Source of the DNA: Mesorhizobium jarvisii
GTDB taxonomy: Bacteria > Pseudomonadota > Alphaproteobacteria > Rhizobiales > Rhizobiaceae
Length of the DNA stretch: 61,589 nucleotides
Reading direction: 5' to 3'
Assembly (NCBI RefSeq): GCF_003601985.1
Contig: NZ_QZXA01000022.1
Coordinates: forward strand, 1 to 61,589
Shown here one piece after another: positions 23,385 through 32,652 of this stretch. The position numbers were made by a program, and so were the translations under genes. The first letter of the stretch is position 1; each line of letters starts with the position of its first letter. The notes under the pieces were generated by a model. That model was not told where the DNA came from. It did no database searches and saw nothing but the letters and a program-made list of their open reading frames with translations.

Positions 23385-25493
23385 TCAACCCAGCTTCACC
23401 TTCGGCTCACGCGCCCAGAAGCGCAGGTCGCCGAGACTGGCAATGAAGCCCGCGACATCCTTGGCGGAAGCCAGCGCAATGACCGCCTCGTCCTCGACAA
23501 TGCCGGCCTTGTCCAGCAGCGGGGTCGCCGCCTCGACGAAGCCGATGAACTTACAGTGCGCAAAGGCGTCGGCGACGAAATCGCGGGCGGTCGATTCCTT
23601 CAGCAGTTCGGCCATTGCAGGCTTTGCCGGCAGCAGCGCAATGGCGTCGTAGAGGACAGACGGCGCGCCGGCGATCATCTGTTGCGCGTCGATCCAACTC
23701 CCGTCGCTGGCCTTGGCGCCGCCGACCTTCGGCGCGATGATCTCGAACTTGGCGCCGGCCTTGGTCATCCCCTGCTTCAGCGCATTGAGCAGAGCTGCGT
23801 CGGTGCCGTCGGTCACCAGCATGCCGAGCTTGCGGCCCTCGAAGCGGCCGGGGCCGTTCTTGAGGATGCTGAGCTTGTCCGACGCGGCAAGGTCGGTGCG
23901 CGTCGGCACCGCCGCATCGGCGGGCTTCGGCATCGCCTTCAGGCCGAGCGCATCCGCCACCTTGCGAGCCAACGCATCATCGATATTGAGAAGGTGGGAC
24001 ACGATGCGCTCGCGGATGACCGGGGTCTGCACCTTGCTCAGTTCGAAGGTCAGCGCCGAGGCGATGTGGCCTTGTTCAACGGGGTGCTGGCTGATGTAGA
24101 ATTGGCGTGCCTGGCTGTAGTGATCGGCAAAGCTTTCGGAGCGCAAACGGGCCTTCGGTCCGGCTTCGGCTTCGGCAAAGGAACGGAAGCCCTTTTGCGG
24201 GGATTCGCGCGGGCCTTCATTCCATGAATTGGGCTGGTAGTTGGCCCGGCCGACCGGGTTGCGCATCGCCATATGTCCGTCCTGCTGGAAAGTGTGGAAG
24301 GGGCATTTCGGCGCGTTGATCGGGATGTGGGTGAAGTTGGTGCTACCCAGCCGTTTGATCTGCGTATCGAGATAGGAAAAATTGCGGCCCTGCAGCAGCG
24401 GGTCGTTGGAGAAGTCGACGCCGGGCGGCACGTTTTGCGTCATGAACGCCACCTGCTCGGTCTCGGCGAAGAAATTGTCGGGCATGCGATCGAGCACCAG
24501 GCGGCCGACCGCGATCGGCGGCAGCACCTCCTCGGGAATGATTTTGGTCGGATCGAGGATGTCGAAGTCGAAACTGTCGGCGAAGGCCTGGTCGAAAAGC
24601 TGCAACTGCAGTTCCCATTCCGGGAAATTCCCGGCGTGGATCGCGTCCCAGAGGTCGCGGCGATGGAAGTCGGGGTCCGCGCCGTTGATCTTGACCGCCT
24701 CGTTCCAGGCGACCGACTGGAGGCCGAGCTTCGGCTTCCAGAGGAATTTGACGAAGGTCGATTCATCCTTGGCGTTGAGCAGCCGGAACGTGTGGACGCC
24801 GAACCCTTCCATGAAGCGCAACGAGCGCGGGATGGCCCGGTCCGACATTGCCCACATGATCATGTGCATGCTTTCCGGCGTGAGCGAGATGAAATCCCAG
24901 AAATTGTCGTGCGCGGTCTGTGCCTGTGGGAAATCGCTGTTGGGCTCGGCCTTCGCGGCATGGATCAGGTCGGGAAACTTGATCGCATCCTGAATGAAGA
25001 ATACCGGCATGTTGTTGCCGACAATGTCCCAGTTGCCTTCCTGCGTGTAGAGTTTTACGGCGAAGCCGCGCACGTCGCGGGCAAGATCGGCGGAGCCCTT
25101 GTTGCCGGCAACGGTGGAGAAGCGCACGAAGGCCGGTGTCTTTTCGCCGGCGCGCTGGAAGATGTCGGCGCGGGTGTATTTAGCCAGCGATTCGTACGTC
25201 TCGAAATAGCCGTGGGCGCCATAGCCGCGCGCATGGACGACGCGTTCGGGAATGCGCTCGTGATCGAAATGGAAGATCTTTTCGCGGAAGTGGAAATCCT
25301 CAAGCACGGTTGGCCCACGGGCACCGATCCTCAGCGAGTTCTGGTCGTCGGAGACAGGGCCGCCCTGTGCGGTCGTCAGCACCTCTGCCGAACCGGAAGC
25401 GGTCTGGTGCAGTTCGCCGCCTTCGCCGCGCTGCAGTTTCTGATCGTGGATGGTCGCGGCCGTCCCGGCCGCTTTGGATGCTTGCTTCGCCAT
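23385..25493 (-). CDS. katE: Large-subunit catalase HPII
   Basis: 702 residues. The catalase core (~55-540) has the distal His H87 in RVVHARGYGAHGYFE, the motif FFIQDAIKFPDLIH with the distal Asn nearby (DIVGNNMPV), and the proximal heme Tyr in NFSYLDTQIKRLG. The last ~150 residues are the flavodoxin/DJ-1-like domain of large catalases (RKLGMLVTDGTDAALLNALK). Dismutates H2O2 to water and oxygen in the cytoplasm. Upstream, minus-strand GGAAC and CGTT words (25531, 25522 region) are present but only 14 bases apart, so EcfG control is uncertain although usual for this gene. Confidence 0.96.
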   Translation of the reverse strand: MAKQASKAAGTAATIHDQKLQRGEGGELHQTASGSAEVLTTAQGGPVSDDQNSLRIGARGPTVLEDFHFREKIFHFDHERIPERVVHARGYGAHGYFETYESLAKYTRADIFQRAGEKTPAFVRFSTVAGNKGSADLARDVRGFAVKLYTQEGNWDIVGNNMPVFFIQDAIKFPDLIHAAKAEPNSDFPQAQTAHDNFWDFISLTPESMHMIMWAMSDRAIPRSLRFMEGFGVHTFRLLNAKDESTFVKFLWKPKLGLQSVAWNEAVKINGADPDFHRRDLWDAIHAGNFPEWELQLQLFDQAFADSFDFDILDPTKIIPEEVLPPIAVGRLVLDRMPDNFFAETEQVAFMTQNVPPGVDFSNDPLLQGRNFSYLDTQIKRLGSTNFTHIPINAPKCPFHTFQQDGHMAMRNPVGRANYQPNSWNEGPRESPQKGFRSFAEAEAGPKARLRSESFADHYSQARQFYISQHPVEQGHIASALTFELSKVQTPVIRERIVSHLLNIDDALARKVADALGLKAMPKPADAAVPTRTDLAASDKLSILKNGPGRFEGRKLGMLVTDGTDAALLNALKQGMTKAGAKFEIIAPKVGGAKASDGSWIDAQQMIAGAPSVLYDAIALLPAKPAMAELLKESTARDFVADAFAHCKFIGFVEAATPLLDKAGIVEDEAVIALASAKDVAGFIASLGDLRFWAREPKVKLG

Positions 25494-25582
25494 GACTGAA
25501 AATCCCTGGGGTCAACGCGCGGGCTGCGCTGGTTCCTCAATCTCTGGAATGGCAATGCGTTCCCGGCCGATTTCAAATCCGC

Positions 25583-25613
25583 AAAAAAGAAAGCCGCCGG
25601 TTCGAACGGCGGC
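25583..25613 (-). terminator. Terminator of csbD-like gene
   Basis: On the minus strand GCCGCCG-TTCGAAC-CGGCGGC followed by TTTCTTTTTT. It begins 31 bases past the CsbD-like stop. Confidence 0.85.
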
Positions 25614-25643
25614 CTCCAATTGTCTCTAGAAAGCGAAGAACCC

Positions 25644-25859
25644 TCAGAGGTTCTTGTTGATTGCGGCCGCGGTCTTGTTGGTCGCGTCCTTGACGGCCGA
25701 CTTGGCGTCGCCGACGGCTTTCTGGACCTTGCCCTTGGCCTCCTGTGCGGCGCCTTCGGCGCGCAGGCGGTCATTGCCGACGGCCTTGCCGACGCCTTCC
25801 TTGGCCTTGCCTACGGCCTGATTGGCGAGACCAGAGGCCTTGTCACTTGTGCTTCCCAT
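25644..25859 (-). CDS. CsbD-like stress protein
   Basis: 71 residues, Ala/Lys-rich and helical: ASGLANQAVGKAKEGVGKAV, then NDRLRAEGAAQEAKGKVQKA, the repeated AxGxAxEAKGK pattern of the CsbD family (bacterial general stress proteins of unknown mechanism). An exact EcfG promoter lies 44 bases upstream and an intrinsic terminator just downstream, so it is a monocistronic stress gene. The ribosome binding site is AAAAGGAAC. Confidence 0.92.
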   Translation of the reverse strand: MGSTSDKASGLANQAVGKAKEGVGKAVGNDRLRAEGAAQEAKGKVQKAVGDAKSAVKDATNKTAAAINKNL

Positions 25860-25903
25860 GGAATGTTCCTTTTTGCGAATTGTCTGCCTGACCGGCGGGG
25901 ACC

Positions 25904-25928
25904 AACGTCGCTTTGTCAGGAAGGTTCC
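25904..25928 (-). promoter_or_regulatory. Sigma EcfG-type promoter of csbD-like gene
   Basis: Minus-strand GGAAC (25928-25924), 16-base spacer, CGTT (25907-25904), 44 bases before the start codon. Confidence 0.75.
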
Positions 25929-25950
25929 TCATGCCATGAAGAGCGCGGCA

Positions 25951-25992
25951 AAACGAAAAGGCCCGCCACCGACGCGAATCGTGACGGGCCTT
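25951..25992 (-). terminator. Terminator after the hydroxyacid dehydrogenase gene
   Basis: On the minus strand AAGGCCCG-T-CAC ... GTG-G-CGGGCCTT followed by TTCGTTTT. It lies about 140 bases beyond the dehydrogenase stop and just upstream of the csbD promoter. Confidence 0.7.
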
Positions 25993-26133
25993 CTGGAGTA
26001 GGTCGGGCGTCCCACCGCCCGGCCTTTTACAAAACCTGTCAGCGGGGTGATCGTTCCATCACGACGTGAAGCCCGCCCGCTTCCGGGCTTTCGCAAGATC
26101 TCGCAGGACGATGGAAATGCGGTACCTCGCCCG

Positions 26134-27165
26134 TCAGTTCCGGTCCACCGGCTTCGATCGCATGCGCGAGACCGTCTCGCGCTCGGCACGCTTGGAGCGC
26201 AGCGGCGGCAGGCCGCGGTCGATCAGGTCCATGTCCTCCAGCACCATGTCGCCCATGCGCTTGAAAGCGATGTCGAGCGCGCCGGCGCGGTGGGCCGAGC
26301 GCAGGAAGCCGGGCAGGGTGCGAACCGGATGATCCAGTGCCGGCGGCTCTTCCGGGAAGACATCACTGGCGGCGACGATGTGGCCGCTCTTCACCGCCGC
26401 CATCAGCGCGGGGAAATCGACGACGCCGGCGCGGCTGAGCAGGATGAAGGCGGCGCCCCTGCGCATGCTGGCGAAGGCCTCCGCACCGAGAAAACCCTGG
26501 TTCTCGGAGGTCACCGAGGCGACGACGAAGACGAAGTCGCTCGAGGTCAGCACCTCGTCCAGCGAGGCGGGCTCGACGCCATTGTCGATCAGGATCGATG
26601 GCGGCAGCCAGGGATCGAAGACTTTGGTGTTGACGCGGAAACCCGTCAGCAGCCGGTTCAGCGCGCGGCCGAGATCGCCGAAGCCGATGATGCCGACATC
26701 GGCGCCCGACAGCAGCCGCGCCGTCTGGTTGCCGTCGCCGCCCCACAGCTCTTCGCCCTTGCGGAAGGCGAGGTCGGCATCGACGATGTCGCGGGCAAGG
26801 TTCAGCGCCATGGCAAGGCCAAGCTCGGCCACCGGCTCGGCGAACACCAGACCGGTGGTGACGACATGGATGCCGCGCGCGAACAGCGTCTCGTAAGGCA
26901 TGTTGTTGAGGAGGTTGGACTCGACATTGAAGACGCAGCGCAGCGCCGTCATCCGACCCAGCGTCTCCGACGAGATCGGCGGCTGGCCGACAATATAGCG
27001 GGCCTGCGCCAGCACATTGGCCGGCAGTTCGGCGACACCGTCGGCCGTGGTCTCGACGATGCGGTATTTCGCCCGGAAGCGCGCCAGCTGCGGCGGCGTG
27101 AAGATCAGTTCCAGCGAGCGCGGTTCCGGCGCGCTGATCACCAGCGGCAAATCGTTGTTTGGCAC
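26134..27165 (-). CDS. D-isomer-specific 2-hydroxyacid dehydrogenase
   Basis: 343 residues from GTG 27165, chosen for GGGAGG 8 bases upstream. NAD-binding motif VGIIGFGDLGRALNRLL at about 155-171 and the catalytic-domain pattern LLSRAGVVDFPALMAAVKSG with Arg, then VFPEEP and a His in LRSAHRAG. Oxidises or reduces a 2-hydroxyacid with NAD(P). It is divergent from a LacI regulator and opposite a sugar epimerase; the trio probably serves catabolism of a sugar or sugar acid. Confidence 0.88.
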   Translation of the reverse strand: MPNNDLPLVISAPEPRSLELIFTPPQLARFRAKYRIVETTADGVAELPANVLAQARYIVGQPPISSETLGRMTALRCVFNVESNLLNNMPYETLFARGIHVVTTGLVFAEPVAELGLAMALNLARDIVDADLAFRKGEELWGGDGNQTARLLSGADVGIIGFGDLGRALNRLLTGFRVNTKVFDPWLPPSILIDNGVEPASLDEVLTSSDFVFVVASVTSENQGFLGAEAFASMRRGAAFILLSRAGVVDFPALMAAVKSGHIVAASDVFPEEPPALDHPVRTLPGFLRSAHRAGALDIAFKRMGDMVLEDMDLIDRGLPPLRSKRAERETVSRMRSKPVDRN

Positions 27166-27225
27166 GATGATTCCTCCCGACGCGGTCGACGCCGCGCATT
27201 TTTGCTTTGCCCATGTCGTTGCCCC

Positions 27226-27313
27226 AAAACCGTTTACATCTTTGGGCGACATGTGGCTCCGCAGCTAAAATACCGCCGATGAAACGATTTACAACTGCGA
27301 AAAATCGATTTAC
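27226..27313. promoter_or_regulatory. Three LacI-type operator-like sites
   Basis: AAAACCGTTTAC (27226-27237), AAACGATTTAC (27282-27292) and AAATCGATTTAC (27302-27313) share a central CG and flanking AAA/TTT, as LacI-family operators do. They lie between the dehydrogenase start and the LacI gene start; two are 20 bases apart. Confidence 0.6.
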
Positions 27314-27366
27314 TCGTTTCTCATGCGGACAGAAATGCCTCTGTCCGCGCCTCGGAAGGAGGAGCA

Positions 27367-28422
27367 ATGGCGCACAGGCAGGACCAGCAGCGGCGTGCGT
27401 CGATCCACGACGTGGCCAGCCGTGCCGGCGTGTCGGCGGCCACCGTCTCAAAGGTCATGGCCGGCGTCGCCACGGTGAAGCCCGAGAATGCGCAGCGCGT
27501 CTTTGACGCCATCGAACAGCTCGGTTACCGCGTCGATCCGCTGGCTTCCGACATGCGCCGGGCCAAGCGCCGCATCATCGGCGCCATCATGCCGGAATTC
27601 GAAAGCGAGTTCTTCGGCCAGATGGTCACCCAGCTCGAAAGCCTGGCCGAGCAGCGCGGCTATACGCTGGTGGCGGCGTCGAGCCGCGAATCCGAAGCCC
27701 GCGAAACGGAAATCCTCGCCCGTATGCATGACTGGCGGGTCGCCGGCGTGGTGCTGGCGCCGGTGCGCAACGAGCATGGCCCGGCGGCCGCCTTCATGAA
27801 GGCCAACGGCATGACCGGCGTGCTGATCGACCGCGTGCTGTCCGACGACGCCTTCGACACGGTGTCGGCCGACAGTGCGGCGGCCAGCGCCGAAGTGGCG
27901 CGTGAACTGATCGGCAAGGGTCATCGTCACATCCTTGCCGTCGGCCTTGGCGAGCAGGCGGCGACGGTGCGCACCCGTCTCGACGGGTTTCGCACCACCG
28001 CGTTGAACCTGGCGCCGGATGTGCGCATCGATGTCGTGCTTGCCGAAAGCCATGTCGAGCCGCTCAGGGCACAGCTGCGTGATTACTTTGCAGAAGGCGA
28101 GCGCCCGACGGCGGTCTATTCGCTGTTCCTTAAGGGCACGCTGGTGGCGCTGTCGGAGTTCCGGCGGCGCGGCTGGCACTGCCCCAACGACATTTCGCTG
28201 GTTGGCTTCGACGACGCCGAATGGATGCAGGTGACATGGCCGGCCATCGCCGCCGTGGTGCAGCCGGTGCGCCAGATCGCCGGCCACGCCATGGAGGCGC
28301 TGTTTGCCAGGATTGAAGGCGAGGAGGGGCCGCCAACGGCCCGTCTCGAACCTTGCCGGGTTTTTATGCGGGAATCCGTTGGCTCGCCAGGCAACGGCCC
28401 GCATTCCGCAAAACCGCAATAG
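27367..28422 (+). CDS. LacI-family transcriptional regulator
   Basis: 351 residues. HTH at about 11-57 (ASIHDVASRAGVSAATVSKV, then RRAKRRIIGAIMP at the hinge), followed by a periplasmic-binding-protein-like ligand domain (EFFGQMVTQLESLAEQRGY, ISLVGFDDAEWMQVTWPAI). GGAAGGAGG precedes the ATG. Probably represses itself and the divergent dehydrogenase through the sites at 27226-27313, releasing DNA on binding a sugar. The epimerase gene begins 48 bases downstream and is likely in the same transcript. Confidence 0.92.
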   Translation: MAHRQDQQRRASIHDVASRAGVSAATVSKVMAGVATVKPENAQRVFDAIEQLGYRVDPLASDMRRAKRRIIGAIMPEFESEFFGQMVTQLESLAEQRGYTLVAASSRESEARETEILARMHDWRVAGVVLAPVRNEHGPAAAFMKANGMTGVLIDRVLSDDAFDTVSADSAAASAEVARELIGKGHRHILAVGLGEQAATVRTRLDGFRTTALNLAPDVRIDVVLAESHVEPLRAQLRDYFAEGERPTAVYSLFLKGTLVALSEFRRRGWHCPNDISLVGFDDAEWMQVTWPAIAAVVQPVRQIAGHAMEALFARIEGEEGPPTARLEPCRVFMRESVGSPGNGPHSAKPQ

Positions 28423-28470
28423 AAGCTTCGGCGACAACAGCATCGCGACCGCGCGATCACAGAGGCTGAG

Positions 28471-29325
28471 ATGAACACTTTTGGACTGCACACTTTCGCC
28501 ATCGCCCCGGTCTGGAACCTCGACCTGATCGAGCCGCAGATGGAGCGGCTGAAGGGGTTGGGCATCGGCCTGCTCGAAATCCCGCTGCTGCGACCGGAAG
28601 AGATCGACACCAGGCGCACGCGCGCGTTTGCCGAACGCTGGAATGTCGAGCTTATTCCGTCGCTTGGCCTGCCGGCTTCACTTGACGTATCGGCACGGCC
28701 GGACGAGGCGCTGGCCTTTCTCGAGCCGGCCTTCGGCGTCTGCGAGGCTGTCGGCAGCAACGCGCTGGGCGGCGTCACCTATGGCACCATCGGCAAGACG
28801 TCGGGACGCGCGCCAACCGAAGACGAGATCGACGGCATGTGCCGCTTCCTGGTGCGCGCGGCCAAGGCCGCCAAGGCGCATGGGCTGAAGCTCGGCATCG
28901 AGCCCTGCAACCGCTACGAGACGCATCTGATCAACCGCGGCATCGATGCGACGCGGATCATCGAACGCGTCGGCGCCGACAACATCTTCATCCATCTCGA
29001 CACCTATCACATGCATATCGAGGAGGAGAGTTTCGAGGCCGGCTTCAGGGCGGCGGCGCCCTATCTCGGCTATGTCCACGTCTCGGAAGCCAATCGCGGC
29101 GTGCCGGGACGCGGCATGCTCGACTGGGCGGCCTGCATGAAGGCCATCGCTGACATCGGCTACACCGGCGCCATCACGCTCGAAAGCATGAACCATGTCG
29201 ACGCCGACATCGCCGGCGGGCTCGCCGTCTGGCGCCCAGTGGCGGAGAACCCGGACGACGTCATCGGTGTCGGCCTGCCGTTCCTGCGCGAGGCGGCGAG
29301 GAAGGCGGGGCTGCAATTGGCGTGA
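28471..29325 (+). CDS. Sugar epimerase of the xylose-isomerase-like TIM-barrel family (D-tagatose/D-psicose 3-epimerase type)
   Basis: 284 residues. AP endonuclease 2-like barrel. Metal-binding residues are visible as Glu in KLGIEPCNRYETHLI, Asp in HLDTYHMHIEEE, His in YVHVSEANRGVPGRG and Glu in ITLESM, the set used by ketose 3-epimerases for the divalent metal. Interconverts C3 epimers of a ketose or related sugar in the cytoplasm. It follows the LacI gene by 48 bases and belongs to its regulon by context. Confidence 0.85.
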   Translation: MNTFGLHTFAIAPVWNLDLIEPQMERLKGLGIGLLEIPLLRPEEIDTRRTRAFAERWNVELIPSLGLPASLDVSARPDEALAFLEPAFGVCEAVGSNALGGVTYGTIGKTSGRAPTEDEIDGMCRFLVRAAKAAKAHGLKLGIEPCNRYETHLINRGIDATRIIERVGADNIFIHLDTYHMHIEEESFEAGFRAAAPYLGYVHVSEANRGVPGRGMLDWAACMKAIADIGYTGAITLESMNHVDADIAGGLAVWRPVAENPDDVIGVGLPFLREAARKAGLQLA

Positions 29326-29430
29326 GGGTTTCCTCGGATTATGTGGCTCGCCGCGCTGGGCGGCGGATGTAAGCAATAACATCAAAGCGTTAGCGCGTTG
29401 CTCTCAGCCCACAATCCTGGGCCTGGCGCG

Positions 29431-29450
29431 CTTCCCGTCTCCGCGGGAAG
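29431..29450. repeat. Short palindrome after the epimerase gene
   Basis: CTTCCC-GTCTCCGC-GGGAAG hairpin, related in sequence to the CTTCTCCC repeats elsewhere in the window. May end the epimerase or the convergent flavoprotein transcript. Confidence 0.4.
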
Positions 29451-29502
29451 GGAGAAGGGAACACGCCTCGGCCTTGGATGGCGGGAGAAAGTGGGAGGAC
29501 CC

Positions 29503-30687
29503 TCACGCCATTCCGGGCTCCCGGCGCGGTCCCAAATGGCGCATCTTGCGGCCGATGATCATCAGCTGACGCGCCGTGTTGTTGCGCAGGCGCCGCACGC
29601 GCCATTCCAGTCCGGTTTCGGTGGTGATCTGCTTGGCGTAGAAGCTCACTCGCATGCCTGCCTTATCGGAGGCCACCTTGACCGGGTCGTCATAGAAAGC
29701 GCCGATCTTGTCAGCCGCCATGCCTGGTGTTTCCAGCCAGCGCGGAATGTGAACGGAATGGAGCTGATCGACATCGACCATGACCCGCCCGATGCCGACG
29801 CCCGGCGTCGGGCATGTCGTGTTGAATGCGTCGCCGATGAAGACGACGCCGTCGCGGCGATGGCCTTGTGTCGTGGTCAGATTGACCTGCCTGACCTCGA
29901 CCGGGCTCGCCACCTCGAAGTTGCCGCACTGCGCCGCGATCTCGGGCATCAGTTCGCGAAGCATTTTCTGCGGATCGGCGCGGAAGTCCCGCGTCCATTG
30001 TTCGGCGACGGTGCGATAGACGAACATGTTCGCGCGCATCTTGTCGCCGATGGGAAAGACGGTGAGATAGGCGACTCGGTCAGAGGCTCGCTTGCCGTAG
30101 CAGGTGACGGCCCCAAAGGCGCAGTCACGCCGCGCAACAGCGAGGTCGAACCCCATCGACAGCGAATGCGCCTTCGACAATTCGACGCGCTCGACGCCGA
30201 TGGCGCGCCGCACCAATTCGCTGTAGCCGGTGGCCACCACCAGCAGGCGGGCATCGATGACGGCGCCGTCGGCCAGCACAAGCCGCTGCCGGTCAGGTCC
30301 GGTCGAGACTTCGGCCACCTTGCCGATCGTGATCGGCACTTGCGGCGGCAAGGCATCGCGCAGGCCGTTGATCAGCGCACCATAGGAAAATGCGTACTCC
30401 CACTTCTTTTCACGGGCGAAGAATTGACCGAGGCGGAAGACATCAATGTCGGTAAACGGGGTGACGAGCGGCATGACCATCTTGTCGAGGCCGAGCTTCT
30501 GGAACAGCTGCATTTGATCCGCACCGATCTTCTCGGCCCGGAATTCGTCGTGATGAACGCGGTGCGGATCGATCAGCGCCACCTTGCGGCCGGCGTTTCC
30601 CAACAGCGTTGCCAGGGTGGTGCCGGCCATTCCGGCGCCGACGATCGCTACGTCGACTTCGGTCGGGCCAGCCGCGGCGGTGGTCAT
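29503..30687 (-). CDS. FAD-dependent monooxygenase-like oxidoreductase
   Basis: 394 residues from ATG 30687 (AAAGG upstream). N-terminal VDVAIVGAGMAGTTLATLLG and the second FAD motif FIGDAFNTTCPTPGVGIGRV place it in the class A flavin hydroxylase superfamily; the NAD(P)/FAD DG-type motif region ARLLVVATGYSELVRR lies between. Substrate unknown. It lies at the edge of the polysaccharide cluster, 113 bases downstream of the GINT1-like gene on the same strand, but its link to glycan synthesis is not shown. Confidence 0.8.
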   Translation of the reverse strand: MTTAAAGPTEVDVAIVGAGMAGTTLATLLGNAGRKVALIDPHRVHHDEFRAEKIGADQMQLFQKLGLDKMVMPLVTPFTDIDVFRLGQFFAREKKWEYAFSYGALINGLRDALPPQVPITIGKVAEVSTGPDRQRLVLADGAVIDARLLVVATGYSELVRRAIGVERVELSKAHSLSMGFDLAVARRDCAFGAVTCYGKRASDRVAYLTVFPIGDKMRANMFVYRTVAEQWTRDFRADPQKMLRELMPEIAAQCGNFEVASPVEVRQVNLTTTQGHRRDGVVFIGDAFNTTCPTPGVGIGRVMVDVDQLHSVHIPRWLETPGMAADKIGAFYDDPVKVASDKAGMRVSFYAKQITTETGLEWRVRRLRNNTARQLMIIGRKMRHLGPRREPGMA

Positions 30688-30800
30688 GTCTTTGCCTTTC
30701 TGCTGGTCATCTTGCGCCTGCCACAATCTGCAGTGGAAATATCTTCCGGCCCCATATCAACCTCAAGCAACCAGCGCGGGTGGCTGGTAGTAACGATTGT

Positions 30801-32324
30801 TTACGTTAACGACGAACGCTTCTGTTTCCAGCGCGGCGCGATCGCCGAGCCATCGATGAATTCCAGGCCGCCCGCCTCGTTGAGCGTGTGCAGCTTGCGC
30901 CCATTCCATAGCGCCCCAGGAGTTAAGATGGTCTCGACGACTTGCTCCATGCCGTTCAAATCAAGGTGAGCGACGCGTGCGATGCCAAGGGCGGCGCCAT
31001 AACTCCTGCGGCAATCCTGCACCGGGCGCAGCAATTGGCCGTTGCGCTCAACCATTCGGCCGGCCGGTCGCGCCGAGGCGATGTCGACCAGCACGGGGTT
31101 CTTGGGATGCGGTGTCCAGGGGCCGCGGAAGTCGGGCGCCGACCAAAGATGCAGCGCATCGGAGAAGGCGCCGCCGCCGTCCCTGACAGTGGCGAACAGC
31201 CACCAGCGCCCGCCATGCTCGACCAGAGTGGCGTCGCTGGCGACGATGTCGGACAAGAGCGTGGCTTCCTTGACCCATCCGCCGGGGAAGGCGGTGGCGC
31301 GATAGAGATCGACTGTGCGGTTGGCGCAGCTTTCCGGCACCATCCAGACCTCGCCGTCGCGCTCGAAGACGAAGGGGTAGGAGAGGTGGTAGGGCAGGTC
31401 GAGCACAGGCTCGGGGCGGCCGATCGGCCCCGCCGGGCCGAACGGCACGGCGGAGATGATGGCCCGGCCCAGCCGGTGGATATAATCCTCGACGAACAGG
31501 GTCACTTGTCCCCGGTACAGGATCGGGAACGGATCGGCGTAGAAGCGGCTGCCGTCGTCGGGCAGCACCTGCCAGCCGGCTGCCGGATGGACGCGCAGGT
31601 CGAACAGATCCTGCCCCTTGGTCTCGCGCCAGCCGACCTTCCAGTGCGGGGCATTGTAGCAGAGATGGTAGATCTTCTGGACGATGCGCCGCGCCAGCGC
31701 CTTGCCTGCCCTGATGCCGAGTTTGGTGGGCGAGGGTATCTGCGGCGGGGCACCGGCTTGCGCCGGTTCGGGCAGCACCGGCAGGGCGGCCCGCGCCGCG
31801 CCATTCACTGCCGAGGGGGGCATTGCCGCGAGGATGAGGCTTGCGGTGCGCGCGAGCATGTCCTGGAAGGAGGCCAGCGCGATGCCGCCATATTCGGTGC
31901 CCAGGCGCCCTTCGGCAACGGTGGCGCCGCTCTCCTCGACGCGGGCAATCGGGGTGCGGCCGTCCAGGATCAGCGCCAGCAAGGCTGCTTCGCCGGCGGC
32001 GCCGTCATAGGTGACGCGCCAGACCCGCGTTCCTTCCAGCCTCACATCGCCGCAGAGGTCGATCACCAGATCGGGAGAGGCGGGCGGCTGCGTCCGATAA
32101 GGCGCCAGCGCCGACAGCGGCAGGCGCTTGGCCAGTCCGTCCGCCGGCAAGCCATGGATGGCTGTCTCAAGCTGGAAAAGCGCGGCAGCGCTGCCCGGAA
32201 TGCCGCCCCCGGCCGGCCTGGCATCGACCGACATCTCGACCTGCGCCAGTGCCGCCAGGCGCTGCAGCAGCAGCAGGTGAAAAGCACGGACGCATTCGCT
32301 GTCCAGGCGCAGGCTCACTTGCAT
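30801..32324 (-). CDS. GINT1 N-terminal-like beta-propeller protein of the polysaccharide cluster
   Basis: 507 residues. The C-terminal half (~200-500) has DGSRFYADPFPILYRGQVTL, YHLSYPFVFERDGEVWMVPE, WWLFATVRDGG and NPVLVDIASARPAGRMVERN, a five-bladed GH43-like propeller pattern found in plant glucosamine inositolphosphorylceramide transferase N-domains and in bacterial glycan clusters. Residues 1-170 (VIDLCGDVRLEGTRVWRVTY) resemble a degenerate formyltransferase-like region. No catalytic residues can be assigned. It probably modifies or binds sugar precursors. Divergent from the Wzc-like gene. Confidence 0.65.
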   Translation of the reverse strand: MQVSLRLDSECVRAFHLLLLQRLAALAQVEMSVDARPAGGGIPGSAAALFQLETAIHGLPADGLAKRLPLSALAPYRTQPPASPDLVIDLCGDVRLEGTRVWRVTYDGAAGEAALLALILDGRTPIARVEESGATVAEGRLGTEYGGIALASFQDMLARTASLILAAMPPSAVNGAARAALPVLPEPAQAGAPPQIPSPTKLGIRAGKALARRIVQKIYHLCYNAPHWKVGWRETKGQDLFDLRVHPAAGWQVLPDDGSRFYADPFPILYRGQVTLFVEDYIHRLGRAIISAVPFGPAGPIGRPEPVLDLPYHLSYPFVFERDGEVWMVPESCANRTVDLYRATAFPGGWVKEATLLSDIVASDATLVEHGGRWWLFATVRDGGGAFSDALHLWSAPDFRGPWTPHPKNPVLVDIASARPAGRMVERNGQLLRPVQDCRRSYGAALGIARVAHLDLNGMEQVVETILTPGALWNGRKLHTLNEAGGLEFIDGSAIAPRWKQKRSSLT

Positions 32325-32652
32325 GTAGCACCCCTAGCATCTTGATCGGTGTCGGGCCGGTGTTCGAAAATGGGGCAGGAGAGATGGCCGCACGGATGGT
32401 CTGGACTGATCTGCTGCCCCATTTCCATCCGTCTCCTGTTCACCAGCGCCGTGTCGACATGCACGTGCCTTTATCAGGCAAACTCCGTGCCAAAAATCAG
32501 AAGAGCTCTCAACATAATTAACAGTGTTTTAACAGTTGGAGGAATAGCTAGGTCGAAGCTGCAATTTACACTTGCAGGCACACGGAGTGTTGTCGGAGCG
32601 ACCTTTGCAATCATCCCTGCTCTCGTTGCCGCAACAACCCGCTTCGGAGGCG
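32325..32652. promoter_or_regulatory. Divergent intergenic region with long inverted repeat
   Basis: AAATGGGGCAG (32368-32378) and CTGCCCCATTT (32414-32424) form an 11-bp perfect inverted repeat 35 bases apart, with further partial pairing outside it. An AT-rich stretch with TTAACA words follows at 32510-32540. Starts of both flanking polysaccharide genes are controlled from here. Confidence 0.5.

Noticed and set aside
25518..25535. GGAAC and CGTT words upstream of katE
   Set aside because: The spacing is 14, outside the 16-17 range; kept only as a remark in the katE entry.
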